A stretch of 64,000 nt of DNA from Amycolatopsis lexingtonensis (GTDB taxonomy: Bacteria > Actinomycetota > Actinomycetes > Mycobacteriales > Pseudonocardiaceae): the NCBI RefSeq assembly GCF_014873755.1, contig NZ_JADBEG010000001.1, forward strand, positions 932,501 to 996,500. The letters are read 5' to 3'. The position numbers and the translations under genes were made by a program. The number at the start of each line of letters is the position of its first letter. Position 1 is the stretch's first letter. Below, piece after piece: positions 56,152-64,000 of this stretch. Under the pieces are notes generated by a model. That model saw only the letters and a list, made by a program, of their open reading frames with translations. It had not been told where the DNA came from and did not search any database.

Positions 56152-56874
56152 TCACCGGCCCGGGGACGCCGCGGCGTGGGGGAGCATGACGTCGGCGGCA
56201 GCCGCGGGGGTGACGCCGGGGTACAGCGCGCGGACGCCGAGCAGGCCGAGTGCGCCGCCGAGCACCTGGGCGGCGAGGTACAGCGGCACCGACGCGGGCG
56301 CGATCCCGGCGAAGGAGTCGCTGAACACGCGGCCGATGGTGATGGCGGGGTTGGCGAAGCTGGTGGAGCTGGTGAACCAGTACGCGGCCCCGATGTACGC
56401 GCCGACCGCCGCGGGGGCCCGCTCGGCGCGGCCGGAGCGGGCGAGGGAGAAGATCATCAGGATCAGGCCGGCGGTGGCGACGACTTCGGCGAGCCCGTGT
56501 GCCGCGGTGGCGCGGTGGGTGGTGCTGATCGAGACGGCGCTCGCGGAGAACATCAGGTTGGCCAGGACCGCGCCGCCGACGCAGCCGGCGATCTGCGTGG
56601 GCAGGTAGGCCAGCGCGTGCCGCCACGGCAGCCCGCCGAACACGGCGTCCACGAAGGACACGACGGGGTTGAAGTGCGCGCCGCTGACGGGGCCGAACAT
56701 CAGGATGAGCGCGAACAGGCCGGCCGCGGTGGCGGCCGCGTTTTCGGTCAGCTGCAGGCCGGTGTCGCCGGGGGAGAGGCGCTGGGCGGCGATCCCGGAG
56801 CCGATCACCAGCGCGGCCAGCAGCAGGCTGCCGAGGAATTCGGCAATCAGCTTGCGGGGCAACGGCTGTTCCAT
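56152..56874 (-). CDS. Aquaporin/MIP channel, probable arsenite exit route
   Basis: A 240-residue six-TM channel from the ATG at 56874. The two half-helix motifs are GAHFNPVVSFVDAVFGG (NPV rather than NPA) and SSTSFANPAITIGRVFSDSFAG. The selectivity residues favour small neutral solutes. It directly follows arsC in the ars operon (29-bp gap). Arsenite channels of the AqpS kind replace an Acr3/ArsB pump in some bacteria, and no such pump is present here, so this channel is the probable arsenite efflux step. Confidence 0.88.
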   Translation of the reverse strand: MEQPLPRKLIAEFLGSLLLAALVIGSGIAAQRLSPGDTGLQLTENAAATAAGLFALILMFGPVSGAHFNPVVSFVDAVFGGLPWRHALAYLPTQIAGCVGGAVLANLMFSASAVSISTTHRATAAHGLAEVVATAGLILMIFSLARSGRAERAPAAVGAYIGAAYWFTSSTSFANPAITIGRVFSDSFAGIAPASVPLYLAAQVLGGALGLLGVRALYPGVTPAAAADVMLPHAAASPGR

Positions 56875-56903
56875 GCGTGACTCCCTTGTGGACGGTCGGG
56901 CGG

Positions 56904-57563
56904 TCACGCGCGGGCGGGGACGCCGAGCTCGTCGAGCAGCCCGCGGACGCGGCGCTCGATCTCGTCGCGCACCGGGCGGACGTCCTCGACGCCCTTGCCC
57001 GCCGGATCGTCCAGCTCCCAGTTCAGGTAGCGCTTGCCTGGAAAGATCGGGCAGGCGTCGCCACAGCCCATCGTGATCACGACGTCGGCGGCGCGGACGA
57101 TCTCGTCGGTCCACGGCTTGGGGAACTCGGTGGCGATGTCGATGCCGCGTTCGTGCATCGCCTCGATCGCCGCGGGGTTGATTTCGTGGCCGGGTTCGGA
57201 CCCGCCGGACCAGGCCAGCGCTCGGTCGCCGGCGAGGTGCTGGAAGAAGCCCATCGCCATCTGGCTGCGGCCCGCGTTGTGAACGCACAGGAACAGCACG
57301 GTGGGCTTGCCGTCGTGGTGCCCCTCGATCCTCGCGAGGGCGTGCAGGCGCTGGCGGGCGAACCGCTCGGCCAGCAGTGGCAGGAAGTTCGGGATGGTGC
57401 TGTGGGCGGCGAACTGGTCGTAGCTGCCGTGCAGGAACTGCTCGATCGTCTCGGCACCGAAAGTGCCGTCGAACTCGGCCTGCAAGCGTGTCGCGGCAGT
57501 GCGCAGCGCGAGCCGCTGGTCGATGCTCAGATCGTGGTGGTGCGGGTGGTCGACGTCAGTCAT
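56904..57563 (-). CDS. arsC: Arsenate reductase, LMW-phosphatase type with three-helix N-domain
   Basis: A 219-residue cytosolic enzyme from the ATG at 57563, which overlaps the upstream gene by 8 bp. Residues 1-85 form a helical N-terminal bundle (LSIDQRLALRTAATRLQAEFDGTF, FLHGSYDQFAAHSTIPNFLPLLAERFARQRL). The P-loop is CVHNAGRS at Cys93-Arg99, followed by GSEPGHEINPAAIEAMHERGIDI. Three-helix-bundle arsenate reductases use mycothiol in actinomycetes. It converts arsenate to arsenite in the same operon as the aquaporin. Confidence 0.9.
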   Translation of the reverse strand: MTDVDHPHHHDLSIDQRLALRTAATRLQAEFDGTFGAETIEQFLHGSYDQFAAHSTIPNFLPLLAERFARQRLHALARIEGHHDGKPTVLFLCVHNAGRSQMAMGFFQHLAGDRALAWSGGSEPGHEINPAAIEAMHERGIDIATEFPKPWTDEIVRAADVVITMGCGDACPIFPGKRYLNWELDDPAGKGVEDVRPVRDEIERRVRGLLDELGVPARA

Positions 57564-58251
57564 CGTGGTCTCCGGGGAGGTGGACGGCGGGGGCGAGGCG
57601 GTCGATCCGGTCGGCGAGGTCGTCGTAGGCGCGGTCGAAGGCGGTGTCGGTGTCGGTGCCGGCCGGGTCGGGGACCGACCAGTGCAGGCGGTCGGCGGCC
57701 CGCGGGCCGAGTTCCTCGTGGGCGTTGTCGCACACCGCGACGACCAGGTCGTCGTCGTGCAGGACCTCGTCGATGCGCGAGGTGCGCGCCCGGGCCAGGG
57801 AAAGGCCGCGGGCACGGGCGATGCCCACGGCTCGGGGATGGACCCGCTCGGCCGGCTGGGTACCGGCCGAGGCGGCGGGCACCGTGCTGTGCCGGGCCCA
57901 GAGCGCGGCGGCCAGCTGGGAACGCGCCGAGTTGTGCGTGCACACGAACACGACCCGCGGCGCCGACAGCGTCCCCGCGGGCTGCAGGCCGGCGAGCGAC
58001 GCAGGCCGCAGCCGCAGGTAGGTGCGCCGTCGGTCGCCTTCGGAGCGGGAGCGCTCGACCACCCCGGCCTGCTCCAGGAGGTTGAGGTGGTGCGCGAGCA
58101 GGTTGCCGGGCAGGTCGAGGTCCCGCCCGAGCTCGCTGGGCGAGGCGTCCCCGAGCACGAGGCGATCCACGATCGCCAGGCGCGCGGGCTCGCCGAGGGC
58201 GGCGTGCACCCGGGCGCGCGCCCGCAGCTCCGGATTCCACTCAGTGCTCAT
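57556..58251 (-). CDS. ArsR regulator fused to a low-MW protein-tyrosine-phosphatase/arsenate reductase domain
   Basis: A 231-residue two-domain protein from the ATG at 58251. Residues 1-85 are an ArsR winged helix (EPARLAIVDRLVLGDASPSELGRDLDLPGNLLAHHLNLLEQAGVV), and residues 97-231 are a LMW-PTP domain with P-loop CTHNSARS at Cys104-Arg110. The classic CVCDL arsenite site in the recognition helix is absent, so sensing may involve the phosphatase-like Cys instead. It is the first gene of the operon, overlapping arsC by 8 bp, and an ArsR-type dyad lies at its 5' end. Such fusions occur in other actinomycetes but are not common. Confidence 0.88.
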   Translation of the reverse strand: MSTEWNPELRARARVHAALGEPARLAIVDRLVLGDASPSELGRDLDLPGNLLAHHLNLLEQAGVVERSRSEGDRRRTYLRLRPASLAGLQPAGTLSAPRVVFVCTHNSARSQLAAALWARHSTVPAASAGTQPAERVHPRAVGIARARGLSLARARTSRIDEVLHDDDLVVAVCDNAHEELGPRAADRLHWSVPDPAGTDTDTAFDRAYDDLADRIDRLAPAVHLPGDHDD

Positions 58252-58255
58252 TGAG

Positions 58256-58269
58256 TCAATAATGATTGA
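58256..58269. promoter_or_regulatory. ArsR-type operator dyad
   Basis: TCAAT-aatg-ATTGA, an AT-rich inverted repeat 4 bp before the ArsR-fusion start. TTGAGT also occurs twice around it (58251-58256 and 58266-58271). Confidence 0.7.
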
Positions 58270-58322
58270 GTGAAGTGCCGGATGTCAAGCTGTCCGATGT
58301 GGACAGGCGACCCGGGCCCATC

Positions 58323-58892
58323 ATGACCCGCATGGTGAGGGATTCCGGTTCCGCGTCGGCTGCGTCCGGGCTGAGCAGCCGAGAGAGCATCTTGAACGCG
58401 GCTCGTGCCCTCGTCGGCGAAAAGGGCTACGACGGCATGGCGATCTCGGACCTGAGCGCGCAGTCCGGCCTTCCACCCAGTTCGATCTACTACCACTTCG
58501 GGAACAAGCTCGGGGTGCCGTCGGCGCTGCTCGAGCGCACCTTCGACGAGCTGCACGCGTTGTTCCCGAGCCCGTCGTCGTTCGACGACCTGGCGCCGCT
58601 CGAGCGCCTCGAGGCGTGGTTCTCGGCCGCCTGTGGTTCCCTCGACCGGCGGCCGGACTACCTCCGGCTCCTCGTCGCCATCAGCGTCGGCCCGCAGAAG
58701 GACGCCGAGGTGGTCCAGGCCACCGTGCGCCGCATCCGCGACTACGCGCACGCGTCCTGGGTGGCCGCGCTCACCCCGATCTTCGCGCCGGACGGCGAAA
58801 GCTTCGACGGTACGACCTACCGCTCGCAGGTCGGCCCGTTCGTCGCCCTGATCCGCGGGCTGGCGGAGCAGCGGGCCAAGCGGAAGCGCTGA
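58323..58892 (+). CDS. TetR-family regulator
   Basis: A 189-residue regulator, best start ATG 58323 (an ATG at 58332 is close). HTH: SRESILNAARALVGEKGYDGMAISDLSAQSGLPPSSIYYHFGNKLGVPSALL. The C-terminal domain is of the TetR_C type without other marks. It sits divergent to the ars operon but does not look like its regulator, since that role is filled by the ArsR fusion. No own target is obvious. Confidence 0.88.
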   Translation: MTRMVRDSGSASAASGLSSRESILNAARALVGEKGYDGMAISDLSAQSGLPPSSIYYHFGNKLGVPSALLERTFDELHALFPSPSSFDDLAPLERLEAWFSAACGSLDRRPDYLRLLVAISVGPQKDAEVVQATVRRIRDYAHASWVAALTPIFAPDGESFDGTTYRSQVGPFVALIRGLAEQRAKRKR

Positions 58893-58907
58893 AGCCGGGA
58901 CTGTCGC

Positions 58908-59516
58908 CTATGTCCACTGTGGAACGGAGATCGGGCCCCCGGCCGGGGTGAGCTGCGACCGGATGATCTGCTCGACGATCCCGTCGAGCGTCGCCGGGAT
59001 GTCCCGGTCGGCGCTGAGGTAACGGCGTACGGCGGCGTACGGCAGGTCGAGGACGATGAGCAGGATCTCCGCCGTCGCGCGGCCGGTCGCCGCCTTGAGG
59101 TCGGTCACCAGGCGGCGGATGTGGCGGTCCCAGTTTGCCTGGTCGGCCTCTCGCGCGCTGCGGCTTTCCTCGGGCCAGGCAGCGGGCTCGAAGGAGCCGA
59201 GGCCGGCCAGCAGCACCCGGGCGTCCGCCGGGTTGGCGCGGCACCAGGAAACTGTCCGGCGGCCGAGGGCGGCGGCCGCGGTCACCGGCTCCCCGTCGAA
59301 GAGCGGGTACAGCTCGGCGTGGAAGCCCTGCACCGCCCGGTTCCAGACGGCGGCCAGCAGGGCCGCGCGGTTGGGGAACCGGTGGTAGACGGAGCCGCTG
59401 GACACCGCGGCTTCCCGGATGACGCCGGCGATGGTGATGGCGTCGGCGCTGCCGGTCGCGAGCAGCCGCACTGCCGCGTCAAGGATCGCCGAGGTGTCGT
59501 GGACGGGTCGGGGCAC
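58908..59516 (-). CDS. TetR-family regulator
   Basis: A 202-residue repressor from the GTG at 59516 (VPRPVHDTSAI). The HTH is AILDAAVRLLATGSADAITIAGVIREAAVSSGSVYHRFPNRAALLAAV. It is divergent from the zinc alcohol dehydrogenase; the 74-bp gap carries repeated CTCTCTAGAG operators, so it probably represses both genes. Confidence 0.9.
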   Translation of the reverse strand: MPRPVHDTSAILDAAVRLLATGSADAITIAGVIREAAVSSGSVYHRFPNRAALLAAVWNRAVQGFHAELYPLFDGEPVTAAAALGRRTVSWCRANPADARVLLAGLGSFEPAAWPEESRSAREADQANWDRHIRRLVTDLKAATGRATAEILLIVLDLPYAAVRRYLSADRDIPATLDGIVEQIIRSQLTPAGGPISVPQWT

Positions 59517-59537
59517 GGGTTGACGATACCGAAAGCC

Positions 59538-59564
59538 CTCTCTAGAGTGCACTCTCTAGAGAGT
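59538..59564. promoter_or_regulatory. Repeated CTCTCTAGAG operator
   Basis: CTCTCTAGAG occurs directly at 59538-59547 and 59552-59561. The right copy lies in the perfect palindrome ACTCTCTAGAGAGT (59551-59564). An outer inverted pair GACGATAC (59522-59529) / GTATCGTC (59563-59570) surrounds them. Confidence 0.8.
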
Positions 59565-59590
59565 ATCGTCTAGACGGCTTCGGGAGATCC

Positions 59591-60649
59591 ATGCAAAGCC
59601 TCGTCCTCTCCGGCCCCCGGAGCCTGGAATGGCAAGACCGGCCGGAGCCTCGCCTGTCCGCCGCCGGTGACGCGCTGGTCCGGCCCACCGCCTCCGCGGC
59701 CTGCGATCTCGACCGGCGGCTCGTGACGTCGCCTTCGCCCTTCGAGACGCCGTTCGCGCTCGGCCACGAGGCGGTCGGCGAAATCGTCGACCTCGCCGAC
59801 GACGAGCCGGTGCTCCGGATCGGGCAGCGGGTGGTCATCCCGTGGCACATCAGCTGCGGCACGTGCGAAAACTGCCGGCGCGGCCTGCCGGGTGCCTGCA
59901 ATTCGGTGCCACCGCTCGCGTCTTTCGGCACGAGCGCCGGCGGTTCGTGGGGCGGGTTGTTCGACGAGCTGGTGCGCGTGCCCTGGGCCCGGCACACCCT
60001 CACGCCGCTGCCGCCGTCCATCGACCCCTTCCTCGCCGCCTCGGCCAGTGACAACCTCACCGACGCCTTCCAGGCGGTCCGGCCGACGTTGGCCGCCCGG
60101 CCCGAGGCCGAGGTGCTCGTGGTCGGCGGAACGGCCAGCCTCGGGCTGCTGACCGTCTTGAGCGCCGTCGCGCTGGGCGCCGCGAAAGTCACCTACCTCG
60201 ACGTGGACGAAGGGCGGTGCGCCAAGGCCGCCGCCGCGGGCGCGACCGTCGCCGCCGCCGACGCGTACCCCGACCGGCTCGACGGCCGGTTCGACCTGGT
60301 GGTGGACGCGTCGGCCGCGGCCGAGGGGTTCCGTTGTGCGCTGTTGTCGACCCGTCCCGGCGGCACGTGCGTCATCCGGTCCGTCTACTTCGGAGAGCCG
60401 CGGCTGCCGTACTTTTCGTTGTACGCCACGGGTGTCAACCTGGTGGTGGGACCGCCGCACGCGAGCCCGCACGTGCCCGCCGTGCTGGAACTCCTCGGCG
60501 ACGGAACCCTGGACCCGGCGCCGGTCCTGGCCGGCCCGTTCGGCTATGCCGACGCCGTCGAGGTCCTGCTGGAGCCGCCGCCGGGCAAGCCGGTCTTCAC
60601 TCGAACGTGCCGTGAAACGCCTCGATCCCGTTGCGCCACGTGGTGGTGA
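59591..60649 (+). CDS. Zinc-dependent alcohol dehydrogenase (MDR)
   Basis: A 352-residue medium-chain dehydrogenase. The catalytic zinc ligands are the Cys in SAACDLDRR and the GHE of ALGHEAVGEIVDL. The structural zinc site is CGTCENCRRGLPGAC. The Rossmann motif is VLVVGGTASLGLLTVLSAVALG, with the variant GGTASLG in place of GxGxxG. The C-terminal 18 residues overlap the convergent TetR gene by 53 bp. The likely substrate is an alcohol or aldehyde; control by the divergent TetR gene. Confidence 0.9.
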   Translation: MQSLVLSGPRSLEWQDRPEPRLSAAGDALVRPTASAACDLDRRLVTSPSPFETPFALGHEAVGEIVDLADDEPVLRIGQRVVIPWHISCGTCENCRRGLPGACNSVPPLASFGTSAGGSWGGLFDELVRVPWARHTLTPLPPSIDPFLAASASDNLTDAFQAVRPTLAARPEAEVLVVGGTASLGLLTVLSAVALGAAKVTYLDVDEGRCAKAAAAGATVAAADAYPDRLDGRFDLVVDASAAAEGFRCALLSTRPGGTCVIRSVYFGEPRLPYFSLYATGVNLVVGPPHASPHVPAVLELLGDGTLDPAPVLAGPFGYADAVEVLLEPPPGKPVFTRTCRETPRSRCATWW

Positions 60650-61139
60650 GATCGGCGCCGGGCGGGAACCGCTGGTTCAGTTCCAGGACGACCATGCCGT
60701 GCGCGAAGGCCCAGAAGGCCCGGGCTTGTTCGACGTCGCCGCCGGTCGCGTCGAGCAGCGGCTGCGCGGCGGCCGCTTCGACGCCGGGGGCGAGCAGGTC
60801 GCGGCGCAGGGGGCGTTCGGTCATCAGGCGGTGCAGGTGCGGGTGCCGGCGGGCGAAGTCGCGGTACGCGGCGGCGAGGGCGGCGAGCGGGTCGTCCGAT
60901 CCCTCGACGGCTTGTGCGAACAGCTCGGCCTGTTCCTCGAACCCCAGGGAGATCAAGGCGGCTTCCAGGGCCTGCTTGTCGCGGAGGTGCTCGTAGATCG
61001 AGGACGCCCGGATCCCGACCCGGTCGGCGACGCGACGCATCGAGAGCGCCTCGGGACCTTCCTCTTCGAGCAGCTCGCGCGCGGCCCGCACGATCTCCCG
61101 GGCTCGCGGCGCGAGCCGGTCAAGCACGCGGGAGGCCAT
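60597..61139 (-). CDS. TetR-family regulator
   Basis: A 180-residue repressor from the ATG at 61139. HTH: AREIVRAARELLEEEGPEALSMRRVADRVGIRASSIYEHLRDKQALEAALI, followed by a TetR_C_11-like helical domain. It is divergent from the small membrane-protein gene at 61265, and the gap has a CCTAACG palindrome pair that should be its operator. Confidence 0.9.
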   Translation of the reverse strand: MASRVLDRLAPRAREIVRAARELLEEEGPEALSMRRVADRVGIRASSIYEHLRDKQALEAALISLGFEEQAELFAQAVEGSDDPLAALAAAYRDFARRHPHLHRLMTERPLRRDLLAPGVEAAAAQPLLDATGGDVEQARAFWAFAHGMVVLELNQRFPPGADLTTTWRNGIEAFHGTFE

Positions 61140-61193
61140 CGATCGCCCGCGTTCCCGGCAGTGCGCACATGATCGGGCAAACCCTTTCCGTGT

Positions 61194-61236
61194 GACCCTA
61201 ACGGCGTTAGGATACCGGCCGAACACCGTTAGGGTC
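61194..61236. promoter_or_regulatory. TetR operators with perfect inverted repeats
   Basis: CCTAACG-g-CGTTAGG (61197-61211) is a perfect palindrome. In addition, GACCCTAACGG (61194-61204) is a perfect inverted repeat of 61226-61236. Both use the core CCTAACG, so two sites of the same repressor are probable. Confidence 0.85.
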
Positions 61237-61264
61237 GCGGTGAAGAAACGTGAAGCGGGGACAG

Positions 61265-61672
61265 ATGAGCGTCGAGGACAACCGGACACGTCAGGATCTC
61301 GCGGTTGCACCGGATTCCCTGAGCGCGTCGGTGCCACGGTTCCTGGTCGAGCTCATCGCCTGGGTCGCCGCGCCGTGGGCGCTGGCGGCGTACTCGATCT
61401 GGCTGGCCGTGCTGGCCGACGTGCTGCTGATCGGCCTGCCCACGGTTTTCGGGATGCCGGGGGCGAAGAAGCAGAAGAATCCCGTCTCGATCACGGCCCG
61501 GCCGGCGATCACCCTCGAACTGCTGCAGCCCGTCGCCGCCTGCGTGGCCGCTTTCGCGGCATGGCCGCCGGTCGTGGCTTCGCTGGTGGTCGCCGTGTCA
61601 CTCGCGGCCTGCGTTCTTCAGTTCCGCCGCTGGCGCTGGATGCTCGCCCGGCGCCAGGACGGCCTCGGGTAG
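61265..61672 (+). CDS. Small four-TM membrane protein (YrdB/DUF2568-like)
   Basis: A 135-residue protein from the ATG at 61265. Four hydrophobic helices follow a hydrophilic N-terminus (FLVELIAWVAAPWALAAYSIWLAVLADVLLIGLP, then TLELLQPVAACVAAFAAWPPVVASLVVAVSLAACVLQF). The sequence VFGMPGAKKQ between them is common in YrdB/DUF2568 proteins. Function unknown; it is presumably induced by the ligand of the divergent TetR protein. Confidence 0.75.
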   Translation: MSVEDNRTRQDLAVAPDSLSASVPRFLVELIAWVAAPWALAAYSIWLAVLADVLLIGLPTVFGMPGAKKQKNPVSITARPAITLELLQPVAACVAAFAAWPPVVASLVVAVSLAACVLQFRRWRWMLARRQDGLG

Positions 61673-61680
61673 GAGCCCGG

Positions 61681-62700
61681 TCAGGCGCGGGTGTCGAGGA
61701 CGACGCGGAACCGGGCCTCGCCGGACATCATCCGCTCGTAGGCTTTCGGCGCCTCGGACAGCGGCATGATCTCGTTGCGGCTGCGGATGCCGCGGTCGTG
61801 GGCCAGCCGGAGGCTGTCCTCGTTCTCGATGGCCGACCCGGTGAGGGTGCCGACCACGGAGTGGGTGCCGAAGATCAGGTCCGGCGTCCGGACTTCGACC
61901 GGGTCGGGTGCGGCCCCGACGACGAAGAGCTGCCCGCGGGTGGCGAGCCCGGCCACGAGCGGCGACATCGACGCGCCACTGGACGCCGTCGCGATGATCG
62001 CCGCCGCGCCGCCGAGGCGGGCCAGTGCCCGGCCGGGATCCTCCGTGGTGCTGTCGACGTATTCGTCGGCACCGAGTTCGGCGGCCAGCCCGGCCTTGCC
62101 GGTGCCGCGGGCGATCGCCGCGACGCGGTAGCCGAGCGTCTTGGCGTACTGGATCCCGAGGTGGCCGAGGCCGCCGATGCCCTGCACGGCAACGAGAGCG
62201 CCGGGCCGGGCGTCGGCGGTGAGCAGCGCGCGGTAGACGGTGAGTCCCGCGCACAGCAGCGGGGCGACCTCGAGGGGCTGCGCGCCGTCGGGGACGCGGA
62301 CCAGCCCGCTGGCGCGGGCGTAGGCGACTTCGGCGTAGCCGCCGTCGGTGGTGGTGCCGGTCCAGGGCTGGTCGGCGCAGTTGACGAAGTCGCCGCGGCG
62401 GCAGTTTTCGCACTGGCCGCAGTGGCCGTTGAGGTAGCCGACACCGACGCGGTCGCCGGCGGTCCACGCGGTGACGCCGGGGCCGACCGCGTCGACCACG
62501 CCGACGATCTCGTGACCGGGCACGACGGGCACCGACGGATCCGCGCGCAGACCTTCGACGGCGAGGGCGTCGCTGTGGCAGACGCCGCAGGCCTCGACCC
62601 GCAGCCGCACTTCGCCGGGCAGCGGGTCGCGGACTTCGCGTTCCACCAAAGCGAATTTGCGCGTGCCGGTCACTTCGAACGCACGATAGGCGGACATCAT
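61681..62700 (-). CDS. Zinc-dependent alcohol dehydrogenase, AdhP/AdhA type
   Basis: A 339-residue enzyme from the ATG at 62700 (GGGAGTCCA upstream). Zinc ligands: CGVCHSD (catalytic Cys), GHEIVGVVDAVG (His-Glu) and the structural quartet CGQCENCRRGDFVNCADQ. The Rossmann motif is VAVQGIGGLGHLGIQYAKTLG (GxGGLGH). This matches NAD-dependent broad-range alcohol dehydrogenases. It follows the VOC gene by 50 bp on the same strand, so they probably form one operon. Confidence 0.93.
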   Translation of the reverse strand: MMSAYRAFEVTGTRKFALVEREVRDPLPGEVRLRVEACGVCHSDALAVEGLRADPSVPVVPGHEIVGVVDAVGPGVTAWTAGDRVGVGYLNGHCGQCENCRRGDFVNCADQPWTGTTTDGGYAEVAYARASGLVRVPDGAQPLEVAPLLCAGLTVYRALLTADARPGALVAVQGIGGLGHLGIQYAKTLGYRVAAIARGTGKAGLAAELGADEYVDSTTEDPGRALARLGGAAAIIATASSGASMSPLVAGLATRGQLFVVGAAPDPVEVRTPDLIFGTHSVVGTLTGSAIENEDSLRLAHDRGIRSRNEIMPLSEAPKAYERMMSGEARFRVVLDTRA

Positions 62701-62750
62701 TGGACTCCCAACGGGTTGCTCGGCGATCGGGATCGGCGGGACGAGGTCGA

Positions 62751-63323
62751 TCAAGCGTCCTGGTGCTCGGCCATGTACCGGGCGTACCAGGTCGGCCATT
62801 CCGCGTCGTACTGACCGGTTTCCTTCTCGTGCTCGCCGTGCGCGGCCGCGGCGTCGCGCAGCGCCTGCTCGAGCTTCCCCACCGAGCCGTACGCCACCCC
62901 GTCGACCCGCCCGGGCAGCCGGTCCGTGACCTCCTGCAGGAGCCAGGTGTTGCCGTCGGGGTCGCTGAACGACGCGAACGAGGAGTAGGTGCCGCGGTCC
63001 GGGTGCGCGCCCGGGGCGAACGCGCCGGTGCTGTCGCGGTGGAACACCTCGCTCACGTCGGCACCGAGCCCTTCGAGCTCGGCGCGGGCCGCTTCGATGT
63101 CGTCGACGACGAGGTAGGTGCCGCGGACCGAGCCGGGGCTGGCGTCGGTGATGCCGTTGCCGAAGTGGACCGAGGTGGGTGACCCCGGCGGGGTCAGCTG
63201 CACGATCCGCGAAGCGCCGAAGACGATGTCGGCGTCCTCGCGCCAGCCGAGGGTCTTGTAGAAGTGCTTGGTCCGATCGACGTCGGTGACGGGCAAGACC
63301 ACGACCTCGAGCTTCATGTCCAT
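62751..63323 (-). CDS. VOC-family glyoxalase-like protein
   Basis: A 190-residue protein from the ATG at 63323 (AAGGAGTTCCCGATC upstream). The betaalphabeta units are MKLEVVVLPVTDVDRTKHFYKTLGWREDADI and GTYLVVDDIEAARAELEGLGADVSEVFHRD, ending FSDPDGNTWLLQEV. The C-terminal 50 residues form a helical extension of unknown role. A metal-binding triad can be suggested but not proven. Same operon as the alcohol dehydrogenase, so it may act on an aldehyde-derived product. Confidence 0.85.
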   Translation of the reverse strand: MDMKLEVVVLPVTDVDRTKHFYKTLGWREDADIVFGASRIVQLTPPGSPTSVHFGNGITDASPGSVRGTYLVVDDIEAARAELEGLGADVSEVFHRDSTGAFAPGAHPDRGTYSSFASFSDPDGNTWLLQEVTDRLPGRVDGVAYGSVGKLEQALRDAAAAHGEHEKETGQYDAEWPTWYARYMAEHQDA

Positions 63324-63463
63324 GATCGGGAACTCCTTCGCTGCGAGCCGGCGGGTTTCGCCGCTCGCCACCACGATCGCCCTTCGCGGTGTCCGTTCGC
63401 CCCCGTGAGACACCCTAGTCTTCCCCGGGCCCGCGCCCCGGGGATCGCGCTAGGGTCCGGGTC

Positions 63464-64000
63464 ATGTCGGGTCCGGAGCTGATCGGCCGCGGCGACGAGC
63501 TCGCCGCCCTCGACGACGTGCTGGCCGCGGCGCGAGCGGGGCGAAGCCGGGTGCTGGTGCTGCGCGGCGAAGCCGGGATCGGCAAGACCGCGCTGCTGGG
63601 GCACGCCGCGGCGCGAGCGGCCGGCTTCCGGGTCGTGCGGACGGCCGGCGTCGAGTCCGAGCGCGAGCTGCCCTACGCCGGTCTGCACCAGCTGTGCGCT
63701 CCCTTCCTCGAGCGGCTCGAGCACCTGCCGGCCCCGCAGCGGACCGCGCTCGGCACGGCGTTCGGGGTGACCGCGGGGGAGCCGCCGGACCGGTTCCTGG
63801 TCGGGCTGGCGGTGCTGACCCTGCTCGCCGAGGTCGCCGAAGACCGGCCGCTGGCGTGCCTGGTCGACGACGCGCAGTGGCTCGACCGGGTGTCGGCGCA
63901 GACTCTGGCGTTCGTCGCCCGGCGGTTGCTCGCCGAACCGATCGCCCTGATCATCGCCGTGCGCGAACCCGCGGAGCAGCTCGACCTGGCCGGGTTGCCG
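63464..64000 (+). CDS. Large LuxR-family ATP-binding regulator (LAL type), C-terminus outside window
   Basis: The first 179 codons of a gene from the ATG at 63464, still open at the window end. ELIGRGDELAALDDVLAAARAGRS leads into the Walker A motif VLRGEAGIGKTALLGHAA, and the Walker B region is LACLVDDAQWLDRVSAQTL. This is the N-terminal AAA/STAND module of LuxR-type (LAL/MalT-like) regulators, which usually have 900-1000 residues with a LuxR HTH at the end. Targets unknown. Confidence 0.85.
   Translation, partial: MSGPELIGRGDELAALDDVLAAARAGRSRVLVLRGEAGIGKTALLGHAAARAAGFRVVRTAGVESERELPYAGLHQLCAPFLERLEHLPAPQRTALGTAFGVTAGEPPDRFLVGLAVLTLLAEVAEDRPLACLVDDAQWLDRVSAQTLAFVARRLLAEPIALIIAVREPAEQLDLAGLP

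Overview
The window is a high-GC actinomycete chromosome segment with one small gene roughly every kilobase. Several traits point to the Pseudonocardiales, most likely Amycolatopsis or a close relative: extreme GC bias at third codon positions, many GTG starts, a DasR-type operator, CebR-type operators, a mycothiol-type arsenate reductase and many TetR/MarR regulators. The genus is an inference. No rRNA, tRNA, CRISPR array, insertion sequence or prophage was recognised.

Layout: 0-3.3 kb, MFS exporter / cytochrome P450 divergent pair and lexA. 3.4-9 kb, a small AA10 polysaccharide monooxygenase under a DasR-type site, a TetR/DUF308 pair, a degenerate HNH protein, a half-length MFS, a PucR regulator and a HAD hydrolase. 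9-15.4 kb, MBL hydrolase and carboxylesterase, a decayed SRPBCC gene, and XRE, MarR/RidA and MerR/old-yellow-enzyme pairs.

15.4-23.6 kb is the most distinctive block: a GAF-LytTR regulator, katG, a cupredoxin-like protein that has lost most copper ligands, a quinoprotein dehydrogenase carrying the Asp-x-Asp metal signature of lanthanide enzymes but no signal peptide, and pqqA-pqqC-pqqD-pqqE. They lie on one strand and look like one pathway. pqqB is not in the window.

23.6-27.7 kb: cation exchanger, PEP-mutase-like protein, and a frameshifted ECF41-type sigma factor with its FAD oxidoreductase. 27.7-38.3 kb is a secreted biomass-degradation island: a sugar dehydrogenase with PKD and LGFP repeats, a GH54 arabinofuranosidase, a GH6 cellulase and a GH9 cellulase, the last two behind CebR-type operators. 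38.3-43.3 kb: gamma-carbonic-anhydrase-like protein, vanadium haloperoxidase, FNT channel, DM13 protein and MFS.

43.3-51.4 kb and 58.3-63.4 kb are dominated by regulator plus redox/hydrolase pairs (AraC, MarR, TetR, WYL with alpha/beta hydrolases, MDR oxidoreductases, aldo-keto reductase, glyoxalase-like proteins). Most of the divergent pairs have clear palindromic operators. Between them lie a GH25 muramidase with LGFP repeats, a frameshifted hypothetical gene, a tail-anchored M16 peptidase-like protein, and a compact ars operon (ArsR-phosphatase fusion, ArsC, aquaporin). The window ends inside a large ATP-binding LuxR-type regulator.

Three genes are broken by apparent indels (about 11.6, 25.56 and 53.67 kb). 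Two of these sit in G or C runs and could be assembly errors.
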